NCBI RefSeq assembly: GCF_000966195.1
Contig: NZ_LAHL01000036.1
Coordinates: forward strand, 1 to 42,922
Origin: Domibacillus robiginosus
GTDB lineage: Bacteria; Bacillota; Bacilli; Bacillales; Domibacillaceae
DNA: 42,922 bases
Reading direction: 5' to 3'
Positions 1 to 8,656 of this stretch are shown piece after piece. The translations under genes and the position numbers were made by a program. The notes under the pieces were generated by a model. It was given only the letters and a program-made list of their open reading frames with translations, was not told where the DNA came from and made no database searches. Positions within the stretch are counted from its first letter, which is position 1. Each line of letters starts with the position of its first letter.

Positions 1-15
1 TTTGTCTACAGTCTG

Positions 16-46
16 AAATGCCGCACAGAGCTGTGCGGCATTTTTT
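16..46. terminator. Intrinsic terminator after kimA
   Basis: A near-perfect hairpin with 13-base arms (AAATGCCGCACAG at 16-28 and its complement at 31-43) lies directly after the kimA stop codon. The longer T run is on the plus side, so it probably also ends a plus-strand unit entering from the left; for kimA the U tract is short. Confidence 0.75.
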
Positions 47-1883
47 ACTTTTTCAAGTGATATGGAACCGTTGTAACGACGACATTTCTACGGTAAAGCA
101 GAAAAGCCCGGATGAGCAGACTGGATTGATTATGAAGAAAATGATGCCAGCCTTTTTTCGGAATAAACTGCGGAATCAAGACAGTCACCTGGTAATTGGA
201 TTCGTTTGCCTTATGCTCCACTGTATCCACAAATTTTGTCAGCGGCTGAATAATACTCCGGTATTGCGAGTGCAGGGTGACCAGCCGTACATCGGGCTGC
301 CATTTATTCCACTTTTCTTCAAATCTCTTTTCATCTTCTCTTTCAAATGCAACGTAAACGGCAATAATACGTTCAGGTGAAAGAGACTTCGCATAGTTTA
401 ACGAGTTTTCGACTACATGCGTAATACCGGAAACGGGAACAATAATAATATTCCCTTCGATCGGAATAGCAGGCTCGCATGTGGTCATACGCAGCTGGTC
501 ACCGACCGCTTCATAATGCAAGTTAATCCGATGAAAGAGGTAAATAATAATAGGCAAAAACACAAGTACCGGCCAGACCTGTGCAAACTTTGTTAAAAAG
601 AAAACGATTGTGACAACAAAGCTGATCAAAGCCCCGATTGTATTAATCACAAATTTCACGGCCCATCCTTTCGGCTTTTCACGAAGCCATTTTACCATCA
701 TTCCTGTCTGTGAAAGCGTAAACGGAATAAACACGCCGACTGCGTAAAGTGGAATCAAGCTTTCTGTATGCCCGCCAAATACAATAATCAAAAGAATAGA
801 AGCAAAGCCTAATATTACAATACCGTTAGAGTACCCCAGCCGGTCTCCTCTAATGGTAAACATTCTTGGAATAAATTTATCTTTTGCTAAATTCACCGCC
901 AATAAAGGAAAGGCGGAATATCCTGTGTTTGCAGCGAGAATCAAAATTAAAGCTGTCGTCCCCTGAACAAAGAAATACATAAAGGTACGGCCGAATGTTT
1001 CCTCGGCAATTTGAGAAACAACAGTTACTTCCGCCAACGGCGTAATACCGTAGTAGTAAGCCAAATATACGATACCTGAAAACAATAAAGCCAGCAGAAA
1101 ACCCATCGCTGTCAGCGTTTTGGCTGCATTGGCCGGCGCTGGGCTTTTAAAGTTCGGGATCGCATTGGAAATCGCTTCTACTCCCGTTAAAGCAGAGCTT
1201 CCCGATGCAAATGCCCGCAGCAGAATAAACAAGCTGATGCCTGCAACCGGGGTCCCAACCGGCGTGTGCAGCTCAGGCGGCACCTCTCCTGCTGCAATCC
1301 GGAACAATCCTGCACCTATCAAAATAAACAAAGCAAGTATAAACAAATATACCGGATACGCCAGCAAGGAAGCAGACTCGGTCACACCACGCAAATTCAA
1401 AAGTGTTAATAGCACCACGAATATAATAGCGATCATTACGTTATATTCATGCAAAGCTGGAAAAGCAGATGTAATCGCATCTGTACCAGCCGATACACTA
1501 ACCGCAACCGTTAAAATATAATCAACAAGCAATGACCCTCCTGCCACCAGCCCCGGATTGGTGCCCAGGTTTGTTTTTGAAACGATATACGCTCCGCCGC
1601 CGTGCGGATAAGCAAAAATAATCTGCCGGTACGACAAAATCAATGCGGTTAATAAAATAAGCACTCCTATTGCAATCGGAACCGAGTACCAAAAAGCGAC
1701 TGCACTGATTGTTATTAAAACAAGTAATATTTGTTCCGGTCCGTAGGCAACAGACGACAGGGCATCTGAAGACAAAATAGCGAGAGCTTTTGTTTTGTTT
1801 AACTTTTGTTCGCCAAGCTCAGTTGATTTTAACGGACGCCCAATTAAAAATCGCTTTAAAGAAGAGACCACGTTATTCACCAT
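45..1883 (-). CDS. kimA: KimA-type high-affinity potassium importer (APC superfamily)
   Basis: Integral membrane K+/H+ symporter of about 612 residues, close to the usual length of KimA (formerly YdaO). The N-terminal two thirds hold about 12 membrane segments with the APC-type start (residues 31-50, ALAILSSDALSSVAYGPEQ). After the last membrane segment, roughly residues 465-612 form a soluble domain, the part that binds c-di-AMP in this family. The call is strengthened by the ydaO-type c-di-AMP riboswitch upstream on the same strand: transcription is expected to stop when c-di-AMP, and so potassium, is high. The start is uncertain. ATG at 1883 has no convincing Shine-Dalgarno; a GTG four codons later (1871) has GGTGA about 6 bases upstream. 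Monocistronic. Confidence 0.93.
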   Translation of the reverse strand: MVNNVVSSLKRFLIGRPLKSTELGEQKLNKTKALAILSSDALSSVAYGPEQILLVLITISAVAFWYSVPIAIGVLILLTALILSYRQIIFAYPHGGGAYIVSKTNLGTNPGLVAGGSLLVDYILTVAVSVSAGTDAITSAFPALHEYNVMIAIIFVVLLTLLNLRGVTESASLLAYPVYLFILALFILIGAGLFRIAAGEVPPELHTPVGTPVAGISLFILLRAFASGSSALTGVEAISNAIPNFKSPAPANAAKTLTAMGFLLALLFSGIVYLAYYYGITPLAEVTVVSQIAEETFGRTFMYFFVQGTTALILILAANTGYSAFPLLAVNLAKDKFIPRMFTIRGDRLGYSNGIVILGFASILLIIVFGGHTESLIPLYAVGVFIPFTLSQTGMMVKWLREKPKGWAVKFVINTIGALISFVVTIVFFLTKFAQVWPVLVFLPIIIYLFHRINLHYEAVGDQLRMTTCEPAIPIEGNIIIVPVSGITHVVENSLNYAKSLSPERIIAVYVAFEREDEKRFEEKWNKWQPDVRLVTLHSQYRSIIQPLTKFVDTVEHKANESNYQVTVLIPQFIPKKGWHHFLHNQSSLLIRAFLLYRRNVVVTTVPYHLKK

Positions 1884-1944
1884 CCAGTTTCAAAGTGTGT
1901 ATATCGCTGTTTTAGCTCAACTATTGCTGTTTTTGCGCAGAAAA

Positions 1945-2021
1945 AAACCAATGATAATTTTTCCACGCAAAAACAAGAAAAGAATTCTCCTGATCTGCAG
2001 ATGAAAAAACATCATTGGTTT
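1945..2021 (-). repeat. 11-bp inverted repeat in the kimA leader
   Basis: Perfect inverted arms AAACCAATGAT (1945-1955) and ATCATTGGTTT (2011-2021) enclose 55 bases. On the minus strand the second arm runs into a T-rich stretch, so it resembles a long-loop terminator or a second leader structure. It sits between the c-di-AMP riboswitch and the kimA start. The loop also holds CAGGAG followed by a TTG that opens a 19-codon frame on the minus strand; I do not call that a gene. Confidence 0.55.
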
Positions 2022-2144
2022 ACGTAACGCCCAGCAAGCACTTCTGCCCTCTTTGCGTTCTGTCTTCCAAGCTGTTTTTTAATTAGGCACAATAAAAAGA
2101 CCTGCTTTTTGCTCAAGCTGCCCTCTTTCGCCGCAGTGTACTGC

Positions 2145-2334
2145 CACAAAAAAAAGCCCCCTGAATAAAGGTGGTCTTTAGACCTCCTTCGCTTTAGCCG
2201 ACGAAGTTAGCTGACGGGCAGGATGGCGAAAGAGTACTCTCATCCTTTCCACAAAAACGTGGAATTAGCCCCGAAAAAATTGGGTCCTCCGTTCCCATTG
2301 AGGGATTAGGCCGATCATTCTGTTGTTGATGAAC
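2145..2334 (-). promoter_or_regulatory. c-di-AMP riboswitch (ydaO-yuaA type) with expression platform
   Basis: On the minus strand this leader carries the conserved blocks of the ydaO/yuaA riboswitch in order: GGAGGACCCA and GGGGCTAATTCC, then CCGTCAGCTAACTTCGTCGG and AAAGCGAAGGAGG. A hairpin (GGAGGTC TAAA GACCACC, one mismatch) at about 2169-2186 and a run of eight T on the coding strand (2145-2152) follow and probably form the terminator platform. In this class c-di-AMP binding turns expression off. The target is kimA, whose start lies about 260 bases downstream, an unusually long leader. The element also lies upstream of and antisense to nothing known. Boundaries are approximate. Confidence 0.92.
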
Positions 2335-2372
2335 TCATTCTACGCTGCCCACTTTTTAAAGTCAATAGCATT

Positions 2373-2744
2373 TTAGTCAGCAGTCATGTCCTTTTCTAGA
2401 TTACGATCAATAACAAATATTTCAATGCGCTCCCCGGTTTTAGTGCTCATATCACTGTGGCTTGAAAGCACTTTACAGCCGGTATGCTTCTGCACAATTT
2501 CTTCAAACTGATTGCTATACATCTCCCGAAGCACCTGACGCATCTCCTTCACAAGCTTGCGCCCATCTTTGTGGCCGGCCAAGTGCTTTTCCTCTACGGT
2601 CATAACACCTTTGAAGCGGACGATGACCATATCCTGAACGATATACGTTTTCGTTTCCTGCGGTCCACGCCCGATCAATTCACGCTGAAGCTTAATAAGC
2701 GCTTCACTCAATTCTGCTTCCAGCTTTTTTTTCTGTCCTGCCAT
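2373..2744 (-). CDS. MpsC-family (DUF2294) protein
   Basis: Small soluble protein of 123 residues matching the DUF2294 family, now called MpsC (Na+-translocating membrane-potential-generating system component). Recognisable family features are the N-terminal amphipathic helix, the GRGPQETKTYIVQDMVIVRFKG block and the C-terminal strand GERIEIFVIDRN. The role in Bacillus is not known; the MpsC label comes from staphylococcal systems, and no mpsA or mpsB partner is in this window. The longest frame begins at 2759, but its first codons are themselves the Shine-Dalgarno (GGGGGGAG), so I place the start at the ATG at 2744. It lies just upstream of the kimA riboswitch on the same strand. Confidence 0.82.
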   Translation of the reverse strand: MAGQKKKLEAELSEALIKLQRELIGRGPQETKTYIVQDMVIVRFKGVMTVEEKHLAGHKDGRKLVKEMRQVLREMYSNQFEEIVQKHTGCKVLSSHSDMSTKTGERIEIFVIDRNLEKDMTAD

Positions 2745-2826
2745 TCCCGCTCCCCCCATTTGTCAGAATCAACTGTTTTTCATCATACGTTGAACCGTAA
2801 ATATCTGTAAAGAAAAAAATAGTATA

Positions 2827-4086
2827 TTACACGAGCGCCTGAACACCAGCCAGCACAAGGCCGATAAAAAAGCCGCAGACAGCTCCATTGACTCGAATCC
2901 ATTGCAGGTCTTTGCCAATATGGTTTTCCATCATATTCACAAGCGTCTCATTATCCAGCTTATTTAAATTTTCTTCTACCAGCTTGCCAATTTTCGAATG
3001 GTTTTCTTCAACAAGCATGCCGATTTGATGCTGAATCCAGGCTTCCATCCGGTTCATTTTATCCGTGTCGTTCTGCACACTTTCAATGGCTCGATTTATA
3101 AAAGGCAGAATATAGGACTCCATACACTCGCCACTCTCGACAAAAGCAGAGGTTCTTTGCTGAATAGATGTTAAGATCTCCTCGATTTTACCGGAAAGCT
3201 CCCAGTCGTCGATGGCGGCTTTTTTCCGCGTTTCTATCACATCCATCCATTCTTTCCGTTCTGTAATACCGCGCATTTCTTCCTTCACTTTCAACAAAAG
3301 AGCCTGCCGGTTCATATCTTCTGATCGCTTAACATTCATCAGGGCGTTCCGCAGCAGGTTTTGCAGCAGACTGCCCAGCTTTTCTTCATTTAACATCTGC
3401 TGGAATGATTTAAGGGCAAATTGCATAAACCCATCAAGCTCCAGGCCTTCGATAGCTCGCAGCGCTGTCCGGCCGAGCTGGCGGCTTGTTTCATTTTTGT
3501 TAAGCCATTGCTCAATACGGTCCAGCAGGTAATCAAGTGCTTTTTCATCATATTGATAACGAATCAGTCCTTCTACAGCCATCTCGATTACGCGTTCGGT
3601 GTCAATGGATCGCAGCGCTTTTTTCAGCTCTTTTTCTATAAGCGGCGCAATTTTTGTTACATCGATAGAATGGATTATTTGAATAAGAAGCGTATTTATT
3701 TCCCTTTTGACTGGTTCCGTGGAAACTTCTTTTCGGATAACCGGCATTACTTTCTCCATCACTCGTACATTTTGCAGCTTATGTTGAATGCTTTCTTTTG
3801 AAAGCCAATCATTTTCTAATGTATTCACCAGGGCCGACACGATTTTTTTGCGGTTTTTTGGCAAAAGAGCCGTGTGAGGGATTGGGAGGCCCATCGGATG
3901 ACGAAACAGCGCCGTCACGGCAAACCAGTCAGCAAGACCACCCACCAGACCGGCTTCAAATCCACCATGCAGGATGGCACTCCATGTTGTTTCTTGAAAA
4001 GGAATAGTGGCAATAAAGCCGCTGCCCATTATAGCAAGTGAGGTACTGGCTAAATGCTTTGATTGTGTTGATTTTTTATTTTTCAT
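2827..4086 (-). CDS. DUF445 family membrane protein
   Basis: 419-residue protein of the DUF445 family (E. coli YjiN type). It has a membrane-associated glycine-rich N-terminus with the family signature around residues 42-68 (GGFEAGLVGGLADWFAVTAL, then FRHPMGLPIPHTALLP), a long predominantly helical middle of repeated amphipathic helices, and a C-terminal membrane segment (roughly residues 396-417). Function is unknown in the family. The start at 4086 is supported by GGAAGGTG about 8 bases upstream. It is followed by the MpsC-like gene on the same strand with an 82-base gap; co-transcription is possible. Confidence 0.85.
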   Translation of the reverse strand: MKNKKSTQSKHLASTSLAIMGSGFIATIPFQETTWSAILHGGFEAGLVGGLADWFAVTALFRHPMGLPIPHTALLPKNRKKIVSALVNTLENDWLSKESIQHKLQNVRVMEKVMPVIRKEVSTEPVKREINTLLIQIIHSIDVTKIAPLIEKELKKALRSIDTERVIEMAVEGLIRYQYDEKALDYLLDRIEQWLNKNETSRQLGRTALRAIEGLELDGFMQFALKSFQQMLNEEKLGSLLQNLLRNALMNVKRSEDMNRQALLLKVKEEMRGITERKEWMDVIETRKKAAIDDWELSGKIEEILTSIQQRTSAFVESGECMESYILPFINRAIESVQNDTDKMNRMEAWIQHQIGMLVEENHSKIGKLVEENLNKLDNETLVNMMENHIGKDLQWIRVNGAVCGFFIGLVLAGVQALV

Positions 4087-4243
4087 ATTTTCTGCACCTT
4101 CCGTACATTCTATTGCTTTTATTATAACAACAATAAGAAAAATATTTTAATTTGAAATAGCTAATTTACATATTATATTGACATAGCTAAATATTATTTG
4201 TTATTCTCAAGTTTGTAAAAATTGAATATCAAATCCTCATGGC

Positions 4244-4435
4244 TGTCTCAATGAGGTAGAGGTTGCGATCATTAATAGTAAAACACCAGAAGCCGAAATG
4301 GGGCTGATGATGGTGTTTGAAAGGAATGCTCGCCGAAGTTCAAAAGATCCATTTTCCTTTTGGGCTGGGTTTGTATCGAATAGGTGCAAAACTGTCACAG
4401 ATTTGTTCTGTGGAGAACTATAAAGAGATAGAAAA
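4244..4435 (+). promoter_or_regulatory. Lysine riboswitch (L box)
   Basis: The leader shows the conserved lysine-riboswitch blocks in order: GAGGTAGAGGTTGCGATCA, AGTAAAAC, GGAATGCTCGCCGAAG, CTGGGTTTG, ACTGTCACAG and finally TGTGGAGAACTATA. An intrinsic terminator and then the Shine-Dalgarno of the permease follow. Established behaviour of this class is that bound lysine favours the terminator and shuts the gene off. It therefore identifies the downstream permease as part of lysine homeostasis. Confidence 0.95.
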
Positions 4436-4452
4436 ATGAGGGTTATAAAGAT

Positions 4453-4487
4453 AAAACACAAATGTCCCATGCATTTGTGTTTTTTTA
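4453..4487 (+). terminator. Riboswitch-controlled terminator
   Basis: Perfect 12-base arms AAAACACAAATG (4453-4464) and CATTTGTGTTTT (4472-4483) with a 7-base loop, followed by a T run. It lies between the L-box aptamer and the permease ribosome-binding site, the standard place for the attenuation hairpin. Confidence 0.9.
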
Positions 4488-4504
4488 TTTAGGAGGAACA
4501 TGGA

Positions 4505-5899
4505 ATGGATAAAAAATGGGGATTATGGCTGCTAACCGCCATTGTTGTCGGAAACATGGTCGGTTCCGGTATTTTTATGCTGCCAAGCACGCTGGCTCAG
4601 ATCGCGAGCCCGCTTGGTGTAACGATTGCCTGGCTGCTGACTGGTTTCGGTGTCCTAATGATTGCTCTCGTGTTTGGCACATTGTCAATTCGCAAGCCTG
4701 ACTTAACAGGCGGCCCTCAAAGCTACGCGCGGTCGTTGTTTGAATCGCCAAAGTACGGAAAAACGGCCGGCTTTTCAATGGTATGGGGCTATTGGGTCGC
4801 CAACTGGATCAGCAATGTCGCAATCATCACAAGTTTTGCAGGCTACTTATCAACGTTTTTCCCGATTATGAGAAGTGAACATCTTCTTTTCACAATTGGC
4901 TCTCAGCAAGTTTCCGTAGGGCAGACAATTACATTTATCATTTGCAGCTTACTGCTTTGGGGAACACATTTTATTTTGATCAAAAGCATGCAAACGGCCG
5001 GCAAGTTAAACTTTGTCGCTACTGCTTCAAAAGTCATCGGGTTTCTGCTGTTTATCACAGCTGCTTTGTTCGCTTTTCAAATGTCGAATTTTGGCGAAAT
5101 GTATACAACGATTACAGACAGCGAAGGCCAGATACATGGCTTGTTTAGTCAAGTAAATATGGCCGCTATTTCTACGCTCTGGGCATTTGTTGGAATTGAA
5201 TCAGCTGTTATCTTGTCCGGCCGGGCAAAATCCCAGCGTGATGTTGGACGCGCAACGGTTCTTGGCCTACTTATTGCTCTGGCTATTTATATAGCGCTGA
5301 CCCTGATTACGATGGGGGTACTGCCTCAGGATATCCTAAGGTCGTCTGATAAGCCCTTTGTCGATGCTCTTTCTGTTTTGATCGGCGATACAGGGGCAAC
5401 TGTGATGGCCCTGCTTGCGGTGATCTCGTTGTTCGGTTCCACAATCGGCTGGATTCTGCTTGCCTCCGAGGTACCATACACTGCAGCGAAAGAAGGCAAT
5501 TTCCCGGCTTTCTTTGCGAAAGTGAATAAAAAAGGCAGTCCGTCTCGCTCATTAGCCGTCACAAATGCGATGTCACAAATTTTTATTTTCTCGACGATTT
5601 CCGGAACCATCAGCGAAGCATTCACGTTTTTAACAACGTCAGCTACGCTTGCTTACTTGATTCCGTACCTGGTTTCATCTCTGTATCTGTTAAAGCTTAC
5701 TTTAAAAGGTGAAACGTACGAAGCAGGCGATAAAGCGCGCATCCGTCATGGAATCATTGCCGCAATTGCGCTTGTGTACTCTCTCTGGGTTATTAGATCA
5801 GGAACAGCGGACTGGCTAACCTTTACTCTTGGAATCGGACTATTCCTTCTAGGTGTTGTCATTTATCCTATTCTGCGCCGCTCAGATCTTATTAAATAA
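4505..5899 (+). CDS. yvsH: L-box-controlled basic amino-acid (lysine) permease, APC family
   Basis: 464-residue transporter with about 12 membrane segments. The N-terminus has the APC/APA signature GNMVGSGIFMLPSTLA (about residues 17-32), as in arginine/ornithine/lysine antiporters and permeases of the basic amino-acid/polyamine subgroup. Length and family match B. subtilis YvsH, which is also under an L box. With the lysine riboswitch directly upstream, lysine uptake is the most probable function; exchange against cadaverine or arginine cannot be excluded. AGGAGG at 4491-4496 sits 8 bases before the ATG. Monocistronic: a strong terminator follows. Confidence 0.88.
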   Translation: MDKKWGLWLLTAIVVGNMVGSGIFMLPSTLAQIASPLGVTIAWLLTGFGVLMIALVFGTLSIRKPDLTGGPQSYARSLFESPKYGKTAGFSMVWGYWVANWISNVAIITSFAGYLSTFFPIMRSEHLLFTIGSQQVSVGQTITFIICSLLLWGTHFILIKSMQTAGKLNFVATASKVIGFLLFITAALFAFQMSNFGEMYTTITDSEGQIHGLFSQVNMAAISTLWAFVGIESAVILSGRAKSQRDVGRATVLGLLIALAIYIALTLITMGVLPQDILRSSDKPFVDALSVLIGDTGATVMALLAVISLFGSTIGWILLASEVPYTAAKEGNFPAFFAKVNKKGSPSRSLAVTNAMSQIFIFSTISGTISEAFTFLTTSATLAYLIPYLVSSLYLLKLTLKGETYEAGDKARIRHGIIAAIALVYSLWVIRSGTADWLTFTLGIGLFLLGVVIYPILRRSDLIK

Positions 5900-5916
5900 A
5901 TAGCTGTTTATACAAT

Positions 5917-5949
5917 AAAAACCATCCTGCCTGCAGGATGGTTTTTATA
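5917..5949 (+). terminator. Intrinsic terminator after the lysine permease
   Basis: Perfect 13-base arms AAAAACCATCCTG (5917-5929) and complement (5934-5946) around a CCTG loop, with T run. The 216 bases from here to chrA show no further ORF or recognised element. Confidence 0.9.
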
Positions 5950-6165
5950 TGGCATTCAATATATTAAAATAGCAACCAACGACAAAATTCTGATCAAATG
6001 ATCTAGAAAAACTAAACTGGCTGCACGACACCTTTTCTTTTTGCTTCCATATGCAAAACCATTTATCTTTAATATTTTGTAAAGGTTTCTCGGCACTTCT
6101 TGAAGGAACCGGACAGTCATGCTAATTTAAATAAAACACTTTGTTTGAAACCAAAGGAGTAAACG

Positions 6166-7350
6166 ATGAAAAAGATAAACGCCAGGACATTATGGGAAAT
6201 TTTGTTTGTATCAACCCGGCTTGGGCTGACTTCTTTCGGCGGCCCCACAGCTCACTTGGGATATTTTCACGAGGAATATGTGCGCAGACGAAAGTGGATA
6301 GATGAACAGAGCTATGCTGACCTGGTCGCTCTCTGTCAATTTATTCCCGGCCCGGCAAGCAGCCAGGTCGGCATTGGTATTGGTGCTGCACGAGGCGGTG
6401 TGATTGGCGGCTTGCTGGCTTTTCTCGGCTTTACGCTTCCTTCTGTTATAGCACTCATTTTGTTTGCTCTTCTTTTGCAAGGAGGAAACATAGCGGAAAC
6501 CGGCTGGATTCACGGATTAAAGCTTGTAGCGGTAGCGGTCGTGGCTCATGCTATTTTAGGAATGGCAGAAAAATTAGCCCCGGACCTTAAGCGGAAAGCC
6601 ATTGTGCTCGCTGCACTCGCAGTCGTTTTGCTCTGGCAGGCTGTGTTTGTACAGGTACTCGTCATTGCAGCGGCTGCTTTAATCGGCTTTTTTCTTTATC
6701 CAAAACATGATTCAAAGACGGTTCGTCCTTTTATTTTCCCCCTTTCCCGGGCATTTGGTATCGCCTGTCTCTTGCTTTTCTTTGCTTTGCTCGTCTGTCT
6801 TCCTTTGCTTCGCCAGGCGACGGGGCTGGACTGGCTGGCACTGTTTGATAGCTTTTATCGTAGCGGTGCGCTTGTGTTCGGCGGCGGGCATGTTGTTTTG
6901 CCTCTTTTAGAACGAGAATTTGTTTCAGCGGGCTGGCTGACAGCTGAACAGTTTTTAGCCGGTTATGGAGCTGCTCAAGCTGTGCCGGGGCCGCTTTTTA
7001 CATTTGCCGCTTATATCGGTGCCGTGATCGATGGCTGGAAAGGCGGGCTGCTCGCGACAGCTGCCATCTTCCTTCCGGCGTTTCTACTTGTTTTCGGTAT
7101 CCTTCCTTTTTGGGATAAACTTCGTCGCAGACCTGCTGTTCAAGGCGCACTGATGGGTGTAAACGCGGCAGTTATCGGTTTATTGATTGCTGCATTTTAT
7201 ATGCCCATTTGGACAAGCAGTATCACTCGCCCTCTTGACTTTGTTTTTGCCGCTATTCTATTCAGCCTGCTGGCACACTGGAAACTGCCTGCCTGGGTGG
7301 TCGTTATGGTCGGTGCATTCGGCGGTGCCTTTTTAAGTATATTTATGTAA
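6166..7350 (+). CDS. chrA: Chromate efflux transporter ChrA (two-domain CHR family)
   Basis: 394-residue membrane protein of the long-chain CHR family, with two homologous halves in one polypeptide. Each half carries the CHR motifs: residues 22-35 (GLTSFGGPTAHLGY) and 60-63 (FIPGPAS region) in the first, and VFGGGHVVLPLLEREF plus QAVPGPLFTFAAYIG in the second. The family exports chromate by antiport and confers chromate resistance; some members have other or unknown anion substrates. AAAGGAG lies 6 bases before the ATG. No chrB regulator is adjacent. Single gene ended by a bidirectional terminator shared with the convergent MBL hydrolase. Confidence 0.92.
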   Translation: MKKINARTLWEILFVSTRLGLTSFGGPTAHLGYFHEEYVRRRKWIDEQSYADLVALCQFIPGPASSQVGIGIGAARGGVIGGLLAFLGFTLPSVIALILFALLLQGGNIAETGWIHGLKLVAVAVVAHAILGMAEKLAPDLKRKAIVLAALAVVLLWQAVFVQVLVIAAAALIGFFLYPKHDSKTVRPFIFPLSRAFGIACLLLFFALLVCLPLLRQATGLDWLALFDSFYRSGALVFGGGHVVLPLLEREFVSAGWLTAEQFLAGYGAAQAVPGPLFTFAAYIGAVIDGWKGGLLATAAIFLPAFLLVFGILPFWDKLRRRPAVQGALMGVNAAVIGLLIAAFYMPIWTSSITRPLDFVFAAILFSLLAHWKLPAWVVVMVGAFGGAFLSIFM

Positions 7351-7387
7351 AAAAGCGGTCTCTTTGGGCAAAGAGACCGCTTTTTAT
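7350..7387. terminator. Bidirectional terminator between chrA and the MBL hydrolase
   Basis: Perfect 16-base arms (7350-7365 and 7370-7385, core AAAGCGGTCTCTTT) with loop GGGC, A run on one side and T run on the other. It serves both convergent genes. Confidence 0.92.
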
Positions 7388-8241
7388 TCTTGTTTCTTTT
7401 CGACATATTTTCCGTAATCAGGAATGGCTACTTGATCGAATTCCTGAACAAGTAGAGCTAATCCATCCGATAATTCGCTGCCGCTCATCGGGCGCCCGTG
7501 GCCTGTTATCGTGACAGCCGGCTTTAGCTTCTCCAATGCCGCTACAGAACTTTTCGCAGCTTCCCAGTCGGTCGTCAAATACCGCGGAGGGCCGTTTAGC
7601 TCTTGTTTTTGTGTCACCACTTTATAAAAAGAATCCTGTTTAACCGTTATGAATGCATCGCCTGCCAACAAAACACGATCCTTTTCCCGGAACAGCGATA
7701 TATGCCCCGGAGAATGACCCGGTGTGTGAACCCACCGAAAATCCGGCAGATGCGGAACCGTTCCATCAGTGGGAAGGCTTCTGACATTCTCGGCCAGGTT
7801 AATCGCCTCACGCGGAAACAGCGGTGACATCTTCGCTACCATGCCGCCTTCTACCGTCGCGTCTGGTTTAGGATATGGTCTTTGTCCCGTTAAGTACGGC
7901 ATTTCCAGTTCGTGTGCATAAACCGGCACCTGCCAATGTTTTATCAATTCAATCACAGCCCCTACATGGTCAAAATGGCCATGCGTTAAGATGATCGCCT
8001 TTGGGCGACTGTCAGGACCAAAACGCTTTTCCGCTACAGAAATAATTTCTTCAGCAGACCCGGGCATTCCTGCGTCAATTAAAACGAAATCTCCGGTTTT
8101 TGAGTCTTCGATCAGGCAAATATTCACGATTTGAATTGTGTGGCAGATAATACCCGGTAACACTTCGACGGAATCACCGCTTTTTATAGAAGTGGCGGGA
8201 ATGACTTTGTAATCACTGCCATATGTCATCTGTTGATCCAT
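7384..8241 (-). CDS. MBL-fold metallo-hydrolase
   Basis: 285-residue metallo-beta-lactamase-fold enzyme. The metal-binding motif THGHFDHVG is present, followed by the downstream histidine in HTPGHSPGHIS, the aspartate in LLAGDAF and the late histidine in TGHGRP, so the dinuclear site looks complete. Substrate is unknown; the glyoxalase II-like family includes lactonases and thioesterases. The longest frame starts at 8301, but AAGGAGG lies 8 bases before the ATG at 8241 (initial MDQQMTYG), so that start is preferred. Single gene on the minus strand, convergent with chrA. Confidence 0.88.
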   Translation of the reverse strand: MDQQMTYGSDYKVIPATSIKSGDSVEVLPGIICHTIQIVNICLIEDSKTGDFVLIDAGMPGSAEEIISVAEKRFGPDSRPKAIILTHGHFDHVGAVIELIKHWQVPVYAHELEMPYLTGQRPYPKPDATVEGGMVAKMSPLFPREAINLAENVRSLPTDGTVPHLPDFRWVHTPGHSPGHISLFREKDRVLLAGDAFITVKQDSFYKVVTQKQELNGPPRYLTTDWEAAKSSVAALEKLKPAVTITGHGRPMSGSELSDGLALLVQEFDQVAIPDYGKYVEKKQE

Positions 8242-8328
8242 TTGCCATCCTCCTTTTTTGCTGTTTACCATACGCCGATTAGTATTCCTCTGCCCGGACA
8301 AACTATTTAAGAAAACGAAAGGCTCTTT

Positions 8329-8502
8329 TTATATTACGGGATATACCCACCCATAACGCGGATTGCAGTAATAAGGGGGTCTTGTGCCAATTTTCGGTAC
8401 TTGAATACTTGCAGCATCTGCCGTATAAATAATTTTTTCTTTTTCATTAGACTGTTGTACAAGCAGCAGCCTAACCTGGCCGTTTATTTCAAAAGCCTGC
8501 AT
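8329..8502 (-). CDS. Small hypothetical protein, 57 aa
   Basis: An unlisted short ORF with a good Shine-Dalgarno (GGGAGG about 9 bases before the ATG at 8502). The protein reads MQAFEINGQVRLLLVQ..., then KEKIIYTADAAS, and ends in an aromatic/proline-rich tail with a single cysteine (RPPYYCNPRYGWVYPVI). I recognise no family. It lies 87 bases upstream of the MBL hydrolase on the same strand without an obvious terminator between them, so the two may be co-transcribed. Coding status rests on the ribosome-binding site and codon texture only. Confidence 0.5.
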   Translation of the reverse strand: MQAFEINGQVRLLLVQQSNEKEKIIYTADAASIQVPKIGTRPPYYCNPRYGWVYPVI

Positions 8503-8602
8503 ACCCAGCTTCCTCCCTTCTTTTGGTTCTCCCTTACTTTATTCAATTTTTCTGCAAATGGACTCCCGCTTCGCAGCCGTTTAAGACATTCACCACAAAC
8601 GC

Positions 8603-8637
8603 CTATCTTACATACAGTGTGATAGGTTATTTTTTAA
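8603..8637 (+). other. Hairpin with T tract in the SDR leader
   Basis: Short arms CCTATC and GATAGG separated by 13 bases, then TTATTTTTT, immediately before the ribosome-binding site of the SDR gene. It resembles a weak terminator or attenuator; no riboswitch aptamer is recognisable upstream. Confidence 0.35.
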
Positions 8638-8656
8638 CAAGGAGGGTTTTTCCATT

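Noticed and set aside
1120-1521. Long plus-strand frame opposite kimA
   Set aside because: Antisense shadow of a clear membrane-protein gene, with no ribosome-binding site or family features.
3421-3801. Plus-strand frame opposite the DUF445 gene
   Set aside because: Antisense shadow; composition follows the reverse of the helical DUF445 protein.
5950-6165. Possible riboswitch or small ORF upstream of chrA
   Set aside because: I looked for conserved aptamer blocks, hairpins with T tracts and ribosome-binding sites on both strands and found none convincing.
8575-8610. SigB promoter before the SDR gene
   Set aside because: GTTTAA is present but GCCTAT follows at 16 bases and departs from GGGTAT; spacing and sequence are both off.
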